Shown here: positions 10,150-21,600 of the stretch, one piece after another
Layout: each line of letters opens with the position of its first letter
How positions within the stretch are numbered: position 1 is the first letter of the stretch
Assembly: GCA_004194705.1 (NCBI GenBank)
Contig: SADC01000211.1
Location: 62,001 to 126,000, forward strand
Length of the DNA stretch: 64,000 nucleotides
Origin: Ditylenchus dipsaci
Taxonomy: Eukaryota; Nematoda; Chromadorea; Rhabditida; Anguinidae
Direction: 5' to 3'
Made by a program: the position numbers and the translations under genes
The notes under the pieces: generated by a model
Seen by the model: the letters and a program-made list of their open reading frames with translations, nothing else
What the model was told of the DNA's origin: nothing
Databases searched by the model: none

Positions 10150-11565
10150 TGACATTTGTGGCCCGACGAATAAAGACGGACTATTAAGGATGCAACATAT
10201 AAGAAATGACAAATGAGAACCGACATTTGCTGATCGACATTTACAGTCCGACATATGAAGATCGACTTTTGAGAGTCAAAATTTGCGGATCTGACATTTG
10301 GAACCCGAATACTATGAATCGAAATTTAAGGACGTGACCTTTTAAACTCAGCATTTCCAGGATTGATTTTTCAAGACCGACTTTTAAGGACAAGACATTA
10401 GTGGCTCATTTTTTGTTCATTGACATTTCTGGTCCGATTTTTTAAGGACGCGATATTTAAGGCCCGACATTTGAGGCCCGACATATAAAGACGCGACATT
10501 TGAAGCCCGATTTTTCAGGACGCGACATTTAAGGCCTGACATTCAAAAATGCGACATTTAACACGCCCGGCATTTATGGACCGGTGTATTCTAACTCAGA
10601 ATTTCATGCTGAACACGATGGTGCGGGTCTTTCCTGTTTCAACTATTGACAAAATAGGTAAAAAAGGCTCCGGAAGGTATCAAGTTGTGGATGGTCGAAA
10701 TCCAGCTGGATACCCACAGGTTTTCAAGTAATGCGTCATGATTGTTATACTATACAAACACTCAAAATATACGAAAATGACCGCTAGAAGTTCGGCTTTC
10801 GAGTAGTACCAAAGACTGCCTGCTCTAATTTTCTAGAGGCTATAATTTCATATTTACCGTAAATCCTCTAATATAATACCCCCCTGTAATTCAAAATCGT
10901 GTTCTTGGCATTGTATTTTTGACCCACTTTTTGAAGAATTCTCACGGTTATTTATACACTGAAGTAACAATATTTTATCATAAAGTCGTAGCAAAATGTG
11001 CAAAAATAGTATAGATTAATAGCTGGCGGTCATTTTCGTATATTTTGAGTGTGTGTATAGTGTAACAATCATAACGCATTACTTGAAACCTCTGGGTATC
11101 CAGCTGGATTTCGACCATCCACAACTTGTTACCTTCAGGAGCATTTTTTACCTACTTCGTCAATTATTGAAGCGGGAAGGACTCGCACCATCATGTTCAG
11201 CATGAAATTTCGAGTTAGAATACACCGGTCCATAAATGCCGGCGTGTTAAATGTGGCATTTTTGAATATCGGGCCTTAAATGTCGCATCCTTAAATGACG
11301 CATCCATAAATGTCGCGTCCTCTGATGTCGCGTCTTTGAATGTCGAGACTTTAATTTCGTGTCTGTCATGTCGGGCCTTAAATGTCGCGTCCTGAAAAAT
11401 CGGGCCTCAAATGTCGCGTCTTTATATTTCGGGCCTCAAATGTCGCGTCTTTATATGTCAGGCCTCAATTGTTGGGTTTTAAATGCGAAGAATTAAATAT
11501 CGAGCAGTGAATACTTCGTCCTCCTTTTTCGGACTTGAAATATCGCGCTACAAATATCGGGCCAG
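10150..11565. mobile_element. Foldback element with GACATTTAAGG arrays
   Basis: The arms are long arrays of 13-18 bp units (GACGCGACATTT, AAGGCCCGACATTT) on the left and their reverse complements on the right. The inner arms (10,555-10,750 with 11,040-11,240) are near-identical inverted copies, including TGGATGGTCGAAATCCAGCTGG. The outer arms are diverged, and I could not define the exact ends or a target duplication. No gene is seen. Confidence 0.7.
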
Positions 11566-11615
11566 GGGGTTGTGGCGGTGTGTTTGGCAATTCCGCGTTT
11601 CACAACCCTAGTCTA

Positions 11616-11811
11616 CAGTCAACTCTAGGTACAACGAAAGATCATGCCTATCGTCGGCAATGAGAATTTCACGCGTATCAATGCGCGCGGGACACCAAGT
11701 TTATTGCGAAAATATTCAGTATTCTTTTCAGTAAACTCTTAATCAAATCACCAAAAAATACAAAGCCGGTATTGGGAATCGAAAACGCTGACATTCCAGA
11801 CCGTCCGCAGC
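11616..11811. repeat. pogo-like terminus and inverted-repeat arm
   Basis: TA-CAGTCAACTCTAGGTACAACG resembles pogo-type ends elsewhere. The next bases (ATCATGCC...CAATGAGAATTTC) occur inverted at 16,450-16,516. This suggests the two are arms of one larger, heavily interrupted element. Confidence 0.45.
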
Positions 11812-12712
11812 GGGTGCACTACGTTTCACCGTCACTGTTTTCACCGTTCACTATTTTCACCGTCACTATTTTCACCGTTCACTATTTTCACCGTCACTAT
11901 TTTCACCGTCACTATTTTCACCGTCGCCTACTTTCACCGTCACTATTTTCACCGTCACCTATTTTCACCGTCACTATTTTCACCGTCACCTATTTTCACC
12001 GTCACTATTTTCACCGTCACTATTTTCACCGTCGCCTACTTTCACCGTCACTATTTTCACCGTCACCTATTTTCACCGTTCACTATTTTCACCGTCACTA
12101 TTTTCACCGTCACTATTTTCACCGTCGCCTACTTTCACCGTCACTATTTTCACCGTCACCTATTTTCACCGTCACTATTTTCACCGTCACCTAAATTCAC
12201 CGTCAGCATTTTAGGACCACTTTATAGGTCTAAATTTTTCGAAATTTTTAAAATTTTTGGTACCAAATTGTAGCCCTGAATGTCAGCTACATTTTGGTAC
12301 TACAATTTCTAAAAAAAACGAAAAATTTTAGTTCTAAACTTTAAAAGACGCTCACCTGCGTTCTACCGTGATGAAAAAGTGTGAGATTGAACGCCTTCTA
12401 AAGTTTAGTTCTAAATTTGTTTTATTTTTCCAGAATTTGTAGTACCAAAATGTAGCTGACATTCAGGGCTACAATTTGGTACCAAGACTGTTTAAATTTT
12501 AGAAAAATTTAGATCTAAAAAGCGGTCCTAAAGTGCTGACGGTGAATTTAGTGAACGGTGAAAATAGTGACGGTGAAAATAGTGACGGTGAAAATAGTGA
12601 CGGTGAAAATAGTGACGGTGAAAATAGGTGACGGTGAAAATAGTGACGGTGAAAATAGTGACAATGAAAATAGTGAACGGTGAAAACAGTGACGGTGAAA
12701 CGTAGTGCACCC
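11812..12712. mobile_element. Foldback element FB1, (TATTTTCACCGTCAC)n arms, TSD TCCGCAGC
   Basis: Ends GGGTGCACTACGTTTCACCG and its exact inverse are flanked by the 8-bp duplication TCCGCAGC (11,804-11,811; 12,713-12,720). Each arm is an array of about 15-bp units TATTTTCACCGTCAC; the left arm is about twice as long. Between them lies an inverted-repeat core with GGTACCAAATTGTAGCCCTG. The open frames here are repeat artefacts. A second copy (FB2) is at 16,542-17,101. Confidence 0.9.
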
Positions 12713-14405
12713 TCCGCAGCTGCTTTGACGCTTGTGAAAACCATGTTTATATATATTCAAATTTTTTTTAACAGTGGAAAGCCGGAGTGTACTGAGTGTA
12801 TATTCTGGTGCAAAATTCAATGCTGAATACGATAGTGAAAAAAAAAATTGAAAAAAACGTCACTATGTGGTGGTCAGCTGCCCTTCTGATCCAGGCAAGT
12901 CATGATTTTTGCACATTCAACTTCAAAAGTGTAGATCTTGCCAACTTTTATTACAGATTTCAGTTATTTGATGCGCAAAAGGAAGCCTAGATCATGGGCT
13001 TTCTAATGATATATCATCGAAGAATTTAGTACAAAACTATGTAAAAATTTTACTTTAGAGAAAAATTGCGTCATTTTTCGATTGTTAATACTTACCAACG
13101 GAGAAAAAAGGGTAACACTTTACTTGCTTTTTTTAATATTTTTTTTTAAATTTTTCTAAAATTTTACCTTGGGACCAAGGCAAATCCCAAAATTTTTTTT
13201 TTCACTTTCACAGAATCTGATGATCATTTCCGTAAAAATCCGGGTCGAGAAACACGAATATGCTATTGGTTTTTAAAAATTCACCTCGAAAGTGGGTCAG
13301 CCGTGGGGGGGCAAGTAAAGTCTAGCCGAAAAAAGTGCGAAAAAGTCATTTTTCAGTTATCGAGGTATACCATTCGACAGAGCAAGAAAAGCTGCACCAG
13401 AAATAGATTTGACGTAGGGTGAAAAGAAGCGTTGGAATGTTTAGCAAGACTCTCAAAAAAAATTTCAAAATAAATTTTGACCTAAAACTCATATTCCGCT
13501 AAAAAACCCTTCTTTTTAACAGCGGATTCGAGTTCAGCATGGTCGATTTACTTGAGAAACTGCCCTTAAACCTTATAAGTTGCTGTGAAATTTCGAACTC
13601 CGCTCGAGACAACAATTATTCAAATCTCGAATTTTTTGAAATTCAAATGTTTCTGGTCTTGAGCGGAATTCGAAATTTCAGAGCAACTCCGGCTTTCCAG
13701 TAAACGTTTTCGGAATAAAAAAAGGCTTTAGTCGAAAACACAAACCAAAATATTGATTTCCCCGATAAATTTGTATTTCGCCCAGTAAATTTGGTGATTT
13801 GTATAATTTGAAAATTTAAGTCATACTTTTACGGGAAAACGATTTTTTTAAGTCAAAATTACGCTGAACTGGTCAGAATTCCGCTACAGAATGGGCAGAA
13901 GGCCCTGAAAGTTGGTTTTTGGGGTTCACTATAGGGGTAGACCTTTTATAGACCTTAATCGCTTGTAGACCTTAATCGCTAAAAATACATCCCAAAGGCT
14001 GTAGGTGAAAACACCCGTCAAAATGTGTGAATCTCCCGTTAAAATCATCAAATCTCCCGTCAAATTTTTAAAAATTCTTGTTCTCACTGCTTACTTTTCA
14101 ACTTTTTTTCGCACCAGCATGTAGCCCTGAATCTCTAGTTTCTTATGAGCTATCAACTGGCTGACTACAAAATCGAAAAGTGGAAGAACAATTCGTTTAA
14201 AAAAATAGGTGTGTTTTTACAAAATATAACTTTTCTCCTAATTTTTCATTTTGTATTCGGTCAATTAATAGCTTTGTAGAAACTAGAGATCCCGGGCTAC
14301 ATGCTGGTGCGAAAAATAAAAAATTGAAAAGTTCACACTGAGAACAAGAAGTTTAAAAATTTGACGGGAGATTTAATGATTTTGACGTGTATTTTTGATT
14401 TGAGC
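12713..14405. other. Repeat-derived stretch without genes
   Basis: Holds a palindrome at about 13,565-13,705 (GAAATTTCGAACTCCGCTC and inverse), a conserved repeat arm at 13,755-13,992 whose inverse is at 16,195-16,436, and an inverted repeat at 14,030-14,400 built on AATCTCCCGTCAAATTTTTA. No coding exon is seen. Confidence 0.55.
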
Positions 14406-16150
14406 CAGGGCTGGAACGGAAGACAAAAAAGTCGGAACAAAAATCGGAACCAGAAGTAGAAAATTCTCAAACCGGAAGTTGGAAAACGGAAGAAAAAAAC
14501 TGCCGGAAATCGGAAATCGGAAGAAATTCAAAAAATTTCCTAGTGCCAAAATTTAATGTTGTACACATGCATCCGCATCCGCTTTTTTTGAGATCATTCA
14601 CAATGAATCTTAAAAATGTTTACACTGAGAACAAGAAGTTTTAAAAATTTGACGGGAGATTTAACGGACCCGAAGGGACCGCGCTCAGCCGTCCGTTATG
14701 TAGAGCGTCCGTTATGGAGAGAGACATTTTCCTTCATGAATAAATTTGTCCGTTATAGAGAGCTTTAAATACTAAATCTGGTTTTTTGAGGTTTATTTAT
14801 GCAAAAAACATAAGAAAACATCACTTGTTCACACTGAAACAGTTTAAAAAGGCTTTTCTGCCACATAGCAGACGGCCCTATGCATTTTAGGAGGCAACAT
14901 TTTTGCTTCGGTCCCTCTGTTGTTTTTTCTTAAAAATTCACTTGGTCCCCTGTCTATTATGGTTATATTGATACTCTGATTATCATCCCTTCCCCCCCCA
15001 TTTTACTGATACTGTGATTATAGCGCTGCTTGGTAAGGTATGAAAAACTCACCTTTTAGGCCAGGTTTTGAAAAAAATCACAGTCATGATGATTATGGTC
15101 AGCATAATCACCTTAACCATGATCTCCTTCAAAACAAAAGGAGAGACCAAGACATTTTTCAGCAACAAGCAACAGGGGCGAACAAGCTAAAAATGTTGCC
15201 CTTTATAGTAAATAAGACTGGCTTTTATGTTTCTGTTCCATAGCAAAAAAGACGAGTTTTTCTGAGGTCACAAGCTCATTATCAATCACGGCATCTTGGA
15301 TTTTTTAATTTTTAATCTTGCAAATTTTTTTCATCACATTAAAAAATAGCCCTCTATCATGAATATCGAAAATTTGAAGTTTTTTTTAAAAGTTTGAGTA
15401 CAGATAGGTCGAAAGTCTATGCTTATTTATTCCAAGAATTTCTTTGCTTTTATTGTGTGCTTCTTCGATTGTGCTTTTTTTCTTCTACTCAAGCCGCTTT
15501 TTTCTAGGAGTGATGCTGAAACAAATTTTGTCATACAGAAGCAACGAAAACATAAAAAAAACTAAAAAACCGAGGGCATCATTTTTTTGAATAAAAGCCT
15601 TTCTAAGCAGGGCTGTTCAAATTTAGTTTAGCTCTCCCTCATCCCTCTTCCGCCCAAAATTTTTGTCTGTTCCATCTTCCTCATCCTTCTTCCGGTCGGA
15701 AGAGGAAGAAATTTTTCCCCTCCGGAAGAATCTTACGGAAGAGTGAACAGCCCTGTTTCTAAGCCGAAAATAGATTGCATTTGCGAAAAGTGGCTATACA
15801 TTTTCGTGCTAAGGAAGGAATTTTTTGGAGATGGGCGAAAAATGTAGATAGTCCGTTATGGAGAAGGCTATTTATTTATTGGTGGCCGGCATTCATGTCC
15901 GTTATAGAGAGCGTCCGTTATTGAGAGCGTCCATTATGTAGAGCGTCCCTTCTAGTCAATTTCAATAGAAACCAACCAAACCAAATTGTTGTCCGTTATG
16001 GAGAGCTGTCCGTTATGGAGGGGGTCCGTTATGGAGAGCGTCGACTGTATTCTCTTCCGAAATTTCCGAAATTCGCCTATTTTTTCGGAAATCGGAAGAG
16101 AAAAAGTGCCGGAAATCGGAAGTCGGAAATCGGAATTCCGTTCCACCCTG
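14406..16150. mobile_element. hAT element, TSD ATTTGAGC
   Basis: Ends CAGGGCTGGAACGGAA and (inverted) CAGGGTGGAACGGAA are flanked by the 8-bp duplication ATTTGAGC (14,398-14,405; 16,151-16,158). Subterminal GGAAATCGGAAG-type repeats occur on both sides. Inside are repeated GTCCGTTATGGAGAGCG motifs (14,690-14,760 and 15,845-16,045) of pogo type and a smaller hAT MITE. No transposase is evident over 1,745 bp. Confidence 0.85.
15608..15755. mobile_element. 148-bp hAT MITE, TSD TTTCTAAG
   Basis: Ends CAGGGCTGTTCA / TGAACAGCCCTG and the perfect 8-bp duplication TTTCTAAG (15,600-15,607; 15,756-15,763). The interior is a CTCTTCCGG/CCGGAAGAG palindrome. It is nested in the larger hAT element. Confidence 0.9.
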
Positions 16151-16194
16151 ATTTGAGCCTATCCCAAACCCTCAAGCTATGCCAAACCACACGA

Positions 16195-16541
16195 TTCTGA
16201 GCGATTAAGCCCATCGGAGTGGAATTATGATGCACTATATCGCCTTTTAGGGAAAGATCTACTATGCATTGGTAAACCCCCGAAAAACCAACTTTCAGGG
16301 CTTCTGGCCACTCTGGAGCGGTATTCTGACCAATTGAACGTAATTTTTGACTGAAAATTCATTTCCCCGCAACATTTCGACTTAAATTGCACAAATCACC
16401 AAATTTACTGGGGGAAATCAGTATTTTGGGGTGTGATTTCAATTATATCCATAAAAAAGTGTATCGCGCACTTTCAAACGTGCGAAATTCTCATTGCTGG
16501 CGACGGGCATGGTCTTATAAGAGTCTTTATGCGCCTTTTCA
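16195..16541. repeat. Right arm of a large inverted repeat
   Basis: Inverted match to 13,755-13,992 (markers CCAACTTTCAGGGCTTCTG and AATCACCAAATTTACTGGG) and, further out, to 11,640-11,700. This is probably the right arm of an old element broken by FB1, FB2 and the hAT element. Confidence 0.5.
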
Positions 16542-17101
16542 GGGTGCACTACGTTTCACCGTCACTGTTTTCACCGTCACCTATTTTCACCGTCACTATT
16601 TTCACCGTTCACTAAATTCACCGTCAGCACTTTAGGACCGCTTTTTAGATCTAAATTTTTCTAAAATTAAACAGTCTTGGTACCAAATTGTAGCCCTGAA
16701 TGTCAGCTACATTTTGGTACTAAAAATTCTGAAAAATAAAAAAAATTTAGAACTAAACTTTAGAAGGCGTTCAATCTCACACTTTTTCATCACGGTAGAA
16801 CGCAGGGTGAGCGTCTTTTAAAGTTTAGAACTAAAATTTTTCGTTTTTTTAGAAATTGTAGTACCAAAATGTAGCTGACATTCAGGGCTACAATTTGGTA
16901 CCAAAAATTTTAAAAATTTCGAAAAATTTAGACCTATAAAGTGGTCCTAAAATGCTGACGGTGAATTTAGGTGACGGTGAAATAGTGACGGTGAAAATAG
17001 TGAACGGTGAAAATAGTGACGGTGAAAATAGGCGACGGTGAAAATAGTGACGGTGAAAATAGGCGACGGTGAAAGTAGTGACGGTGAAACGTAGTGCACC
17101 C
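16542..17101. mobile_element. Foldback element FB2, TSD CCTTTTCA
   Basis: Same ends (GGGTGCACTACGTTTCACCG), same TATTTTCACCGTCAC units and same core as FB1, but with shorter arms (560 bp) and the core reversed. The 8-bp duplication CCTTTTCA is at 16,534-16,541 and 17,102-17,109. Confidence 0.9.
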
Positions 17102-17149
17102 CCTTTTCACAGTTATATACGCGCTGAAGTTTTATTTAAAGGGGCATGG

Positions 17150-17795
17150 TCACCTGTTTTTTAATTCGTTCCGCCAATTCAAAATTTTTCCGAATCATTG
17201 AACTTCTGTACAGATTTTTCAACTTGGTTTCTAACAAAACAAGACTTAGAATTTAATTTTAGGTATAGTTTTGTTAGAAATCAAGTTGAAAAATCCGTAC
17301 AGAAGTTCAATGATTAGGAAACTTTTTTGGGTTATATTTAAAATTGGCCATAGATTTCTGAATTTTAGCCATACTCGCTCGAAATCATGTATTAACCACT
17401 TTTTAAGATGCTCTTGGACCTAAAACATCCTGAAAAGATGTTTTAAGGGTGTCGATGACAATTTTCCGAGAATTTTTTTTTACCGAAGTTTGACCTTTTG
17501 CCCTGAGCGACCAATGGTCGGAAAAATTACAGATTTTTTTTGTTCGGAAAAGTGTCATCGACACGCTTAAAACATCTTTTCAGGATGCTTCAGGTCCAAG
17601 GCATCTTAAAAAGTGTTGAAACATGATTTCGAGCGAGTATGGCTAAAATTCAGAAATCTATGGCCAATTTTCAGAAATCTATGGCCATTTTTCAGTATTT
17701 TATGGCCAAAATTCAGTAATCTATGGCCAAAATTTAATACCACCCAATTTTTTTGAATTGGCGGGACAAAATTTGTAACAGGTGACCATGCCCTT
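17150..17795. mobile_element. TTAA-flanked palindromic element
   Basis: Ends AGGGGCATGGTCACCTGTT and (inverted) AAGGGCATGGTCACCTGTT lie between TTAA tetranucleotides, a piggyBac-type signature. The arms are long and imperfect, with repeated AATTCAGAAATCTATGGCC. Its end resembles the 230-bp TTAA MITEs at 36.0 and 43.2 kb. Confidence 0.7.
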
Positions 17796-18626
17796 TTAAC
17801 GTTTTTCTTGTATTTGACGTAAAGTCTGGACTTATATCCGACCTGTACTCAAATTTGTAAAAGATCCCATAGAAGTGAGGTTGATCCGTGACCTCAAGAA
17901 AAATCACCGTAATTCTCTGACACAAAGCTTTACTATTGAGCTACGAAAACAAGTGTAAAAATTTTTCACGCCTTGAAAAACGTGTAGCTTTAATTCAAAA
18001 TGATTGCCGAAAATAATATATCTAAAAAGACTTGAATTCGAGAATATGAGAAGGAATAAGAGAAATGCCCTTATGCCCAAAGATACTAAGCATTATATAA
18101 AATATCCAAGTTTCAAGTTAGAGAATCCACAAATTGATCGTCGCTGATCAATCGTTACTACCTAAAACTTTTGTTAGTCAATCCGTCGTCCTAAGAATCT
18201 GGTTTTTTACTCTCAAAGGTTGTTTGCTATTAGATACCGTCACAAGAAAATATATCAGAATTGAAGAACGATAAACATTTAGGGAAAAAAGACCCATGTT
18301 AATATTCCAAGAAAACTATGCTTGAAAGATTTACTTTTTTGTGTCTGCATAAAGAAGGTTTGAATGTGCGCCAGAACACATTGACAGTTAGCCGGCAAAC
18401 GGCATGATTCATCGTCCCTTCTTTGTGTGTCGGTGCACACACATGATAATTCAACAATTCTATTTGTTTTCAGGCAATTGTTCAGTCCTTCTGTGTGTGT
18501 GTATCTGATAAGATAGATAGAAACGCCGTGTTATAGTAAGTGACCAGCTATTTATGCCCTTTCCTAGTAATTCAAAAATTTCTCTTTCATTGGGCTCTCG
18601 CCAACACTGAAATATTTCTACTTTTT
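17796..18626. other. Upstream region of the P4-ATPase gene
   Basis: No exon is recognised. It presumably contains the tat-5 promoter, but I see no site I can defend. Confidence 0.3.
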
Positions 18627-21600
18627 ATGCGTTACAGCCGCTTGCCAAACGAAGACGAGACCGAGGCTTCGCCGCTACTGGTAACCTAGCATTTTGTTTG
18701 TTAAAAATAACCCATTGTTGTTTTTGCATCTGAAAAGTATTGATTATAAATTCAGTGCAGGAAAAGCTATAAAATATTTTTTATTGTCTTTTTTGCAGAT
18801 GGGCGACCACGGAACAACAGTAATCGCAGACGACACATACCTTCTACCTGTGAATTCGTCCTCCTTCTCTTACAAACCCACTGGTTGTACTTCTTGCATT
18901 CGAAACATGCTACGGTGAATTTTTCAAATAAATTTTGCGGTGTGGATTTAATTTTTTTGTTACCCGAACACTCATCTAGGAAAAAATGTGAGTCGATAGT
19001 TTGTGCTTTAACTTCAGTTCCCGCTCCAGAGAGCAAATCGAATTGGATCTTTTTATGGAAAGAGGATTATAATGTCCTTCGTTTAGCGCACTTGTTTGCA
19101 TAATACGAGGAAAACCAGTTTATTAAACGAAAAAAAAACTGTGCTGTTTTTACATGATTTCTTTCAAATAATTCTACGATTTTATGCCATATTCTTGTAA
19201 TGGGCAGGAATTCTAAAACATATTACATAAATGATCAGCCATTTTCGATTAGGGCGTTAGTTTCGATTTTATTTATACAGTCTGAAAACAGCTGATTTTT
19301 CTGCAAGTTTGAACATTTTGATTTTTTAGATGTTGCAAGAGTGTTTTCCAGCGGAGAAGAGCTCTTCATTCAAGAACAATCCGTATTGGGCACGGACCAG
19401 TGGGAACTGGAGGATATAACTTCCCCCGGTAATTTTTCTAAAAAGGTACCCTATCACTCAACGACTGTTCATTCCAGAAATGTCGTCTGCAATCAAAAAT
19501 ATAACTTCTTCACTTTTATCCCAATGGTAAAGTTTCTAAATAAATAGATCTGACAATATTAGCCAACTAGGAATTCAGGTGCTGTTTCAACAGTTCAAGT
19601 TCTTCCTTAATTTATACTTCCTATTGATGGCATGCTCGTAAGTATTTTGCAAATGATGTAAGCCATACAGTTAATATATATTTTGTCTTTCAGTCAATTC
19701 ATTCCTGTATGATTTTTTGATTCTGAGATTTACAGTAAAGTTGTGTTTACCATTTTAAGGCAATTCAAATAGGAGCTCCTATTACTTACTGGGGACCACT
19801 GGGATTTGTTCTAACAATTACATTAATCCGTGAAGCATTTGACGACTTTGTCAGATACTTGCGCGACAGAGAATTGAATTCGGAAAAATACGATAAAATT
19901 ACTCTCGATGGAAGAATGGAAGTGGACAGCTCGTATGTCTTTCATTTTCAGTAATTATAATTGGGTCTCAATCTCTAAAAACTTTTAGGAGTATAGAAGT
20001 TGGAGATTTGATAATTATTGAAAAGGATAGAAGAATTCCAGCCGACGTTGTTCTCTTGAGGTGTCTTTCTCAAATTAAAAAATTTGAGTTTGATAGCATT
20101 AAATCTTATTTTTAGAACGACTGAAAAATCAGGTGCCTGTTTTATTCGTACAGATCAGCTAGATGGCGAAACAGGTTGAATTTCCGTTCGAAAATACCCT
20201 GATAAATTTTATACAACATGTTTGCAGATTGGAAACTCCGGATCGCTGTGCCGTACATTCAAAACTTGGCAGATGATATGGTAAGATTCTTCATTTCTAT
20301 TTTTTTTTTCAATTTCATAATTTCCGCCTTTCATGTTATTTGTTTTAGCAAATTCTTGATCTATGTTGCGAAATTTACGCAGAGAAGCCCAGAAAGACAT
20401 TCACGCATTTGTTGGAACTTACAGAGTATGAAGTTTGAAGTAAAATTAATTCTTTTACGTTTCTCTGGGTTTAGATTAATGCACAGGACTGCTCCCATGA
20501 TGGTTCTCTCAGCGTTGAAAATGTGCTCTGGGCAAATACAGTTTTAGCCAGCGGAACAGCTATTGGGATTGTTGTGTATACTGGTCGTGAGACCAGGTGA
20601 TTTTTACATGTAATCTTCATCGACAAATATTTGTATTTATTAGATCTGTTATGAACACGACGCTACCTGAAAGCAAAGTTGGGCTGCTTGATCTGGAAGT
20701 AAAATTAAAATAAATGTTCGTCAACTTGTCAGTTACATTGCTGTTTCAGGTCAACAACTTGACTAAAATTCTCTTTTTGTTTGTGCTTATGCTGTCTGCT
20801 GTCATGGTCGTGATGAAGGGACTAGATCCAAACTGGTACCGATACTTGATGTGAGTTCATTAGTGCAATAAAAATGTGCAATATTAAATATTCACATTTA
20901 GGCGTTTTGTTCTGCTCTTCTCCTACATTATTCCGATCTCTCTGAGAGTCAACCTGGATATGGCGAAATTGTTCTACTCATGGCAGATTGGAAGAGACAA
21001 AGCAATCCCTGAAACAGTTGTTCGCAGTAGTACTATTCCGGTATAATGACGCTATCTCAGCTAATTTTCTACACAGATAGTAAATTTGTTAATTCTAGGA
21101 GGAACTTGGGCGAATTTCTTTCTTGCTGTCTGATAAAACTGGCACACTGACTAAGAATGAAATGCGCTTCAAAAAAGTATCAGAAACTACTAGTTTTTAG
21201 TTGTCCTTACTAAAATAATGCTATTAGATTCACCTGGGCTCTGTTTCTTTTGGTAGTGAGGCTTTTTCGGACGTTAGAATGCACGTGGACTCAGCTTACA
21301 GTGGCAGGCTGGCACGTAATTCATTCTCAGTAAAACTACAAACAGCGGTAGAAACCATTGCCCTGTGCCACAATGTGACACCGATTATTGAACATGGTAC
21401 TGTGTCTTATCAAGCGGCATCTCCGGATGAGGTAATCACTGATTTTCACAGAACAGTTTAAATATCCAGTAATTCAGGTAGCACTAGTGCAATGGACTGA
21501 ACAAGTTGGCGTAAAATTGGCTTCCCGTGATCTGTCTTCCATGCAGCTTCAACTTTCGAATGGAAACACCAAGGGCTTTCAAATACTCCATATTTTCCCA

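Noticed and set aside
11772..12194. Forward open frame of FTVTIFTVHYFHRHYFHR type
   Set aside because: Translation of the 15-bp foldback array; all frames are open because of the repeat.
18767..19036. Minus-strand 89-residue frame over the start of tat-5
   Set aside because: Antisense shadow of conserved P4-ATPase exons.
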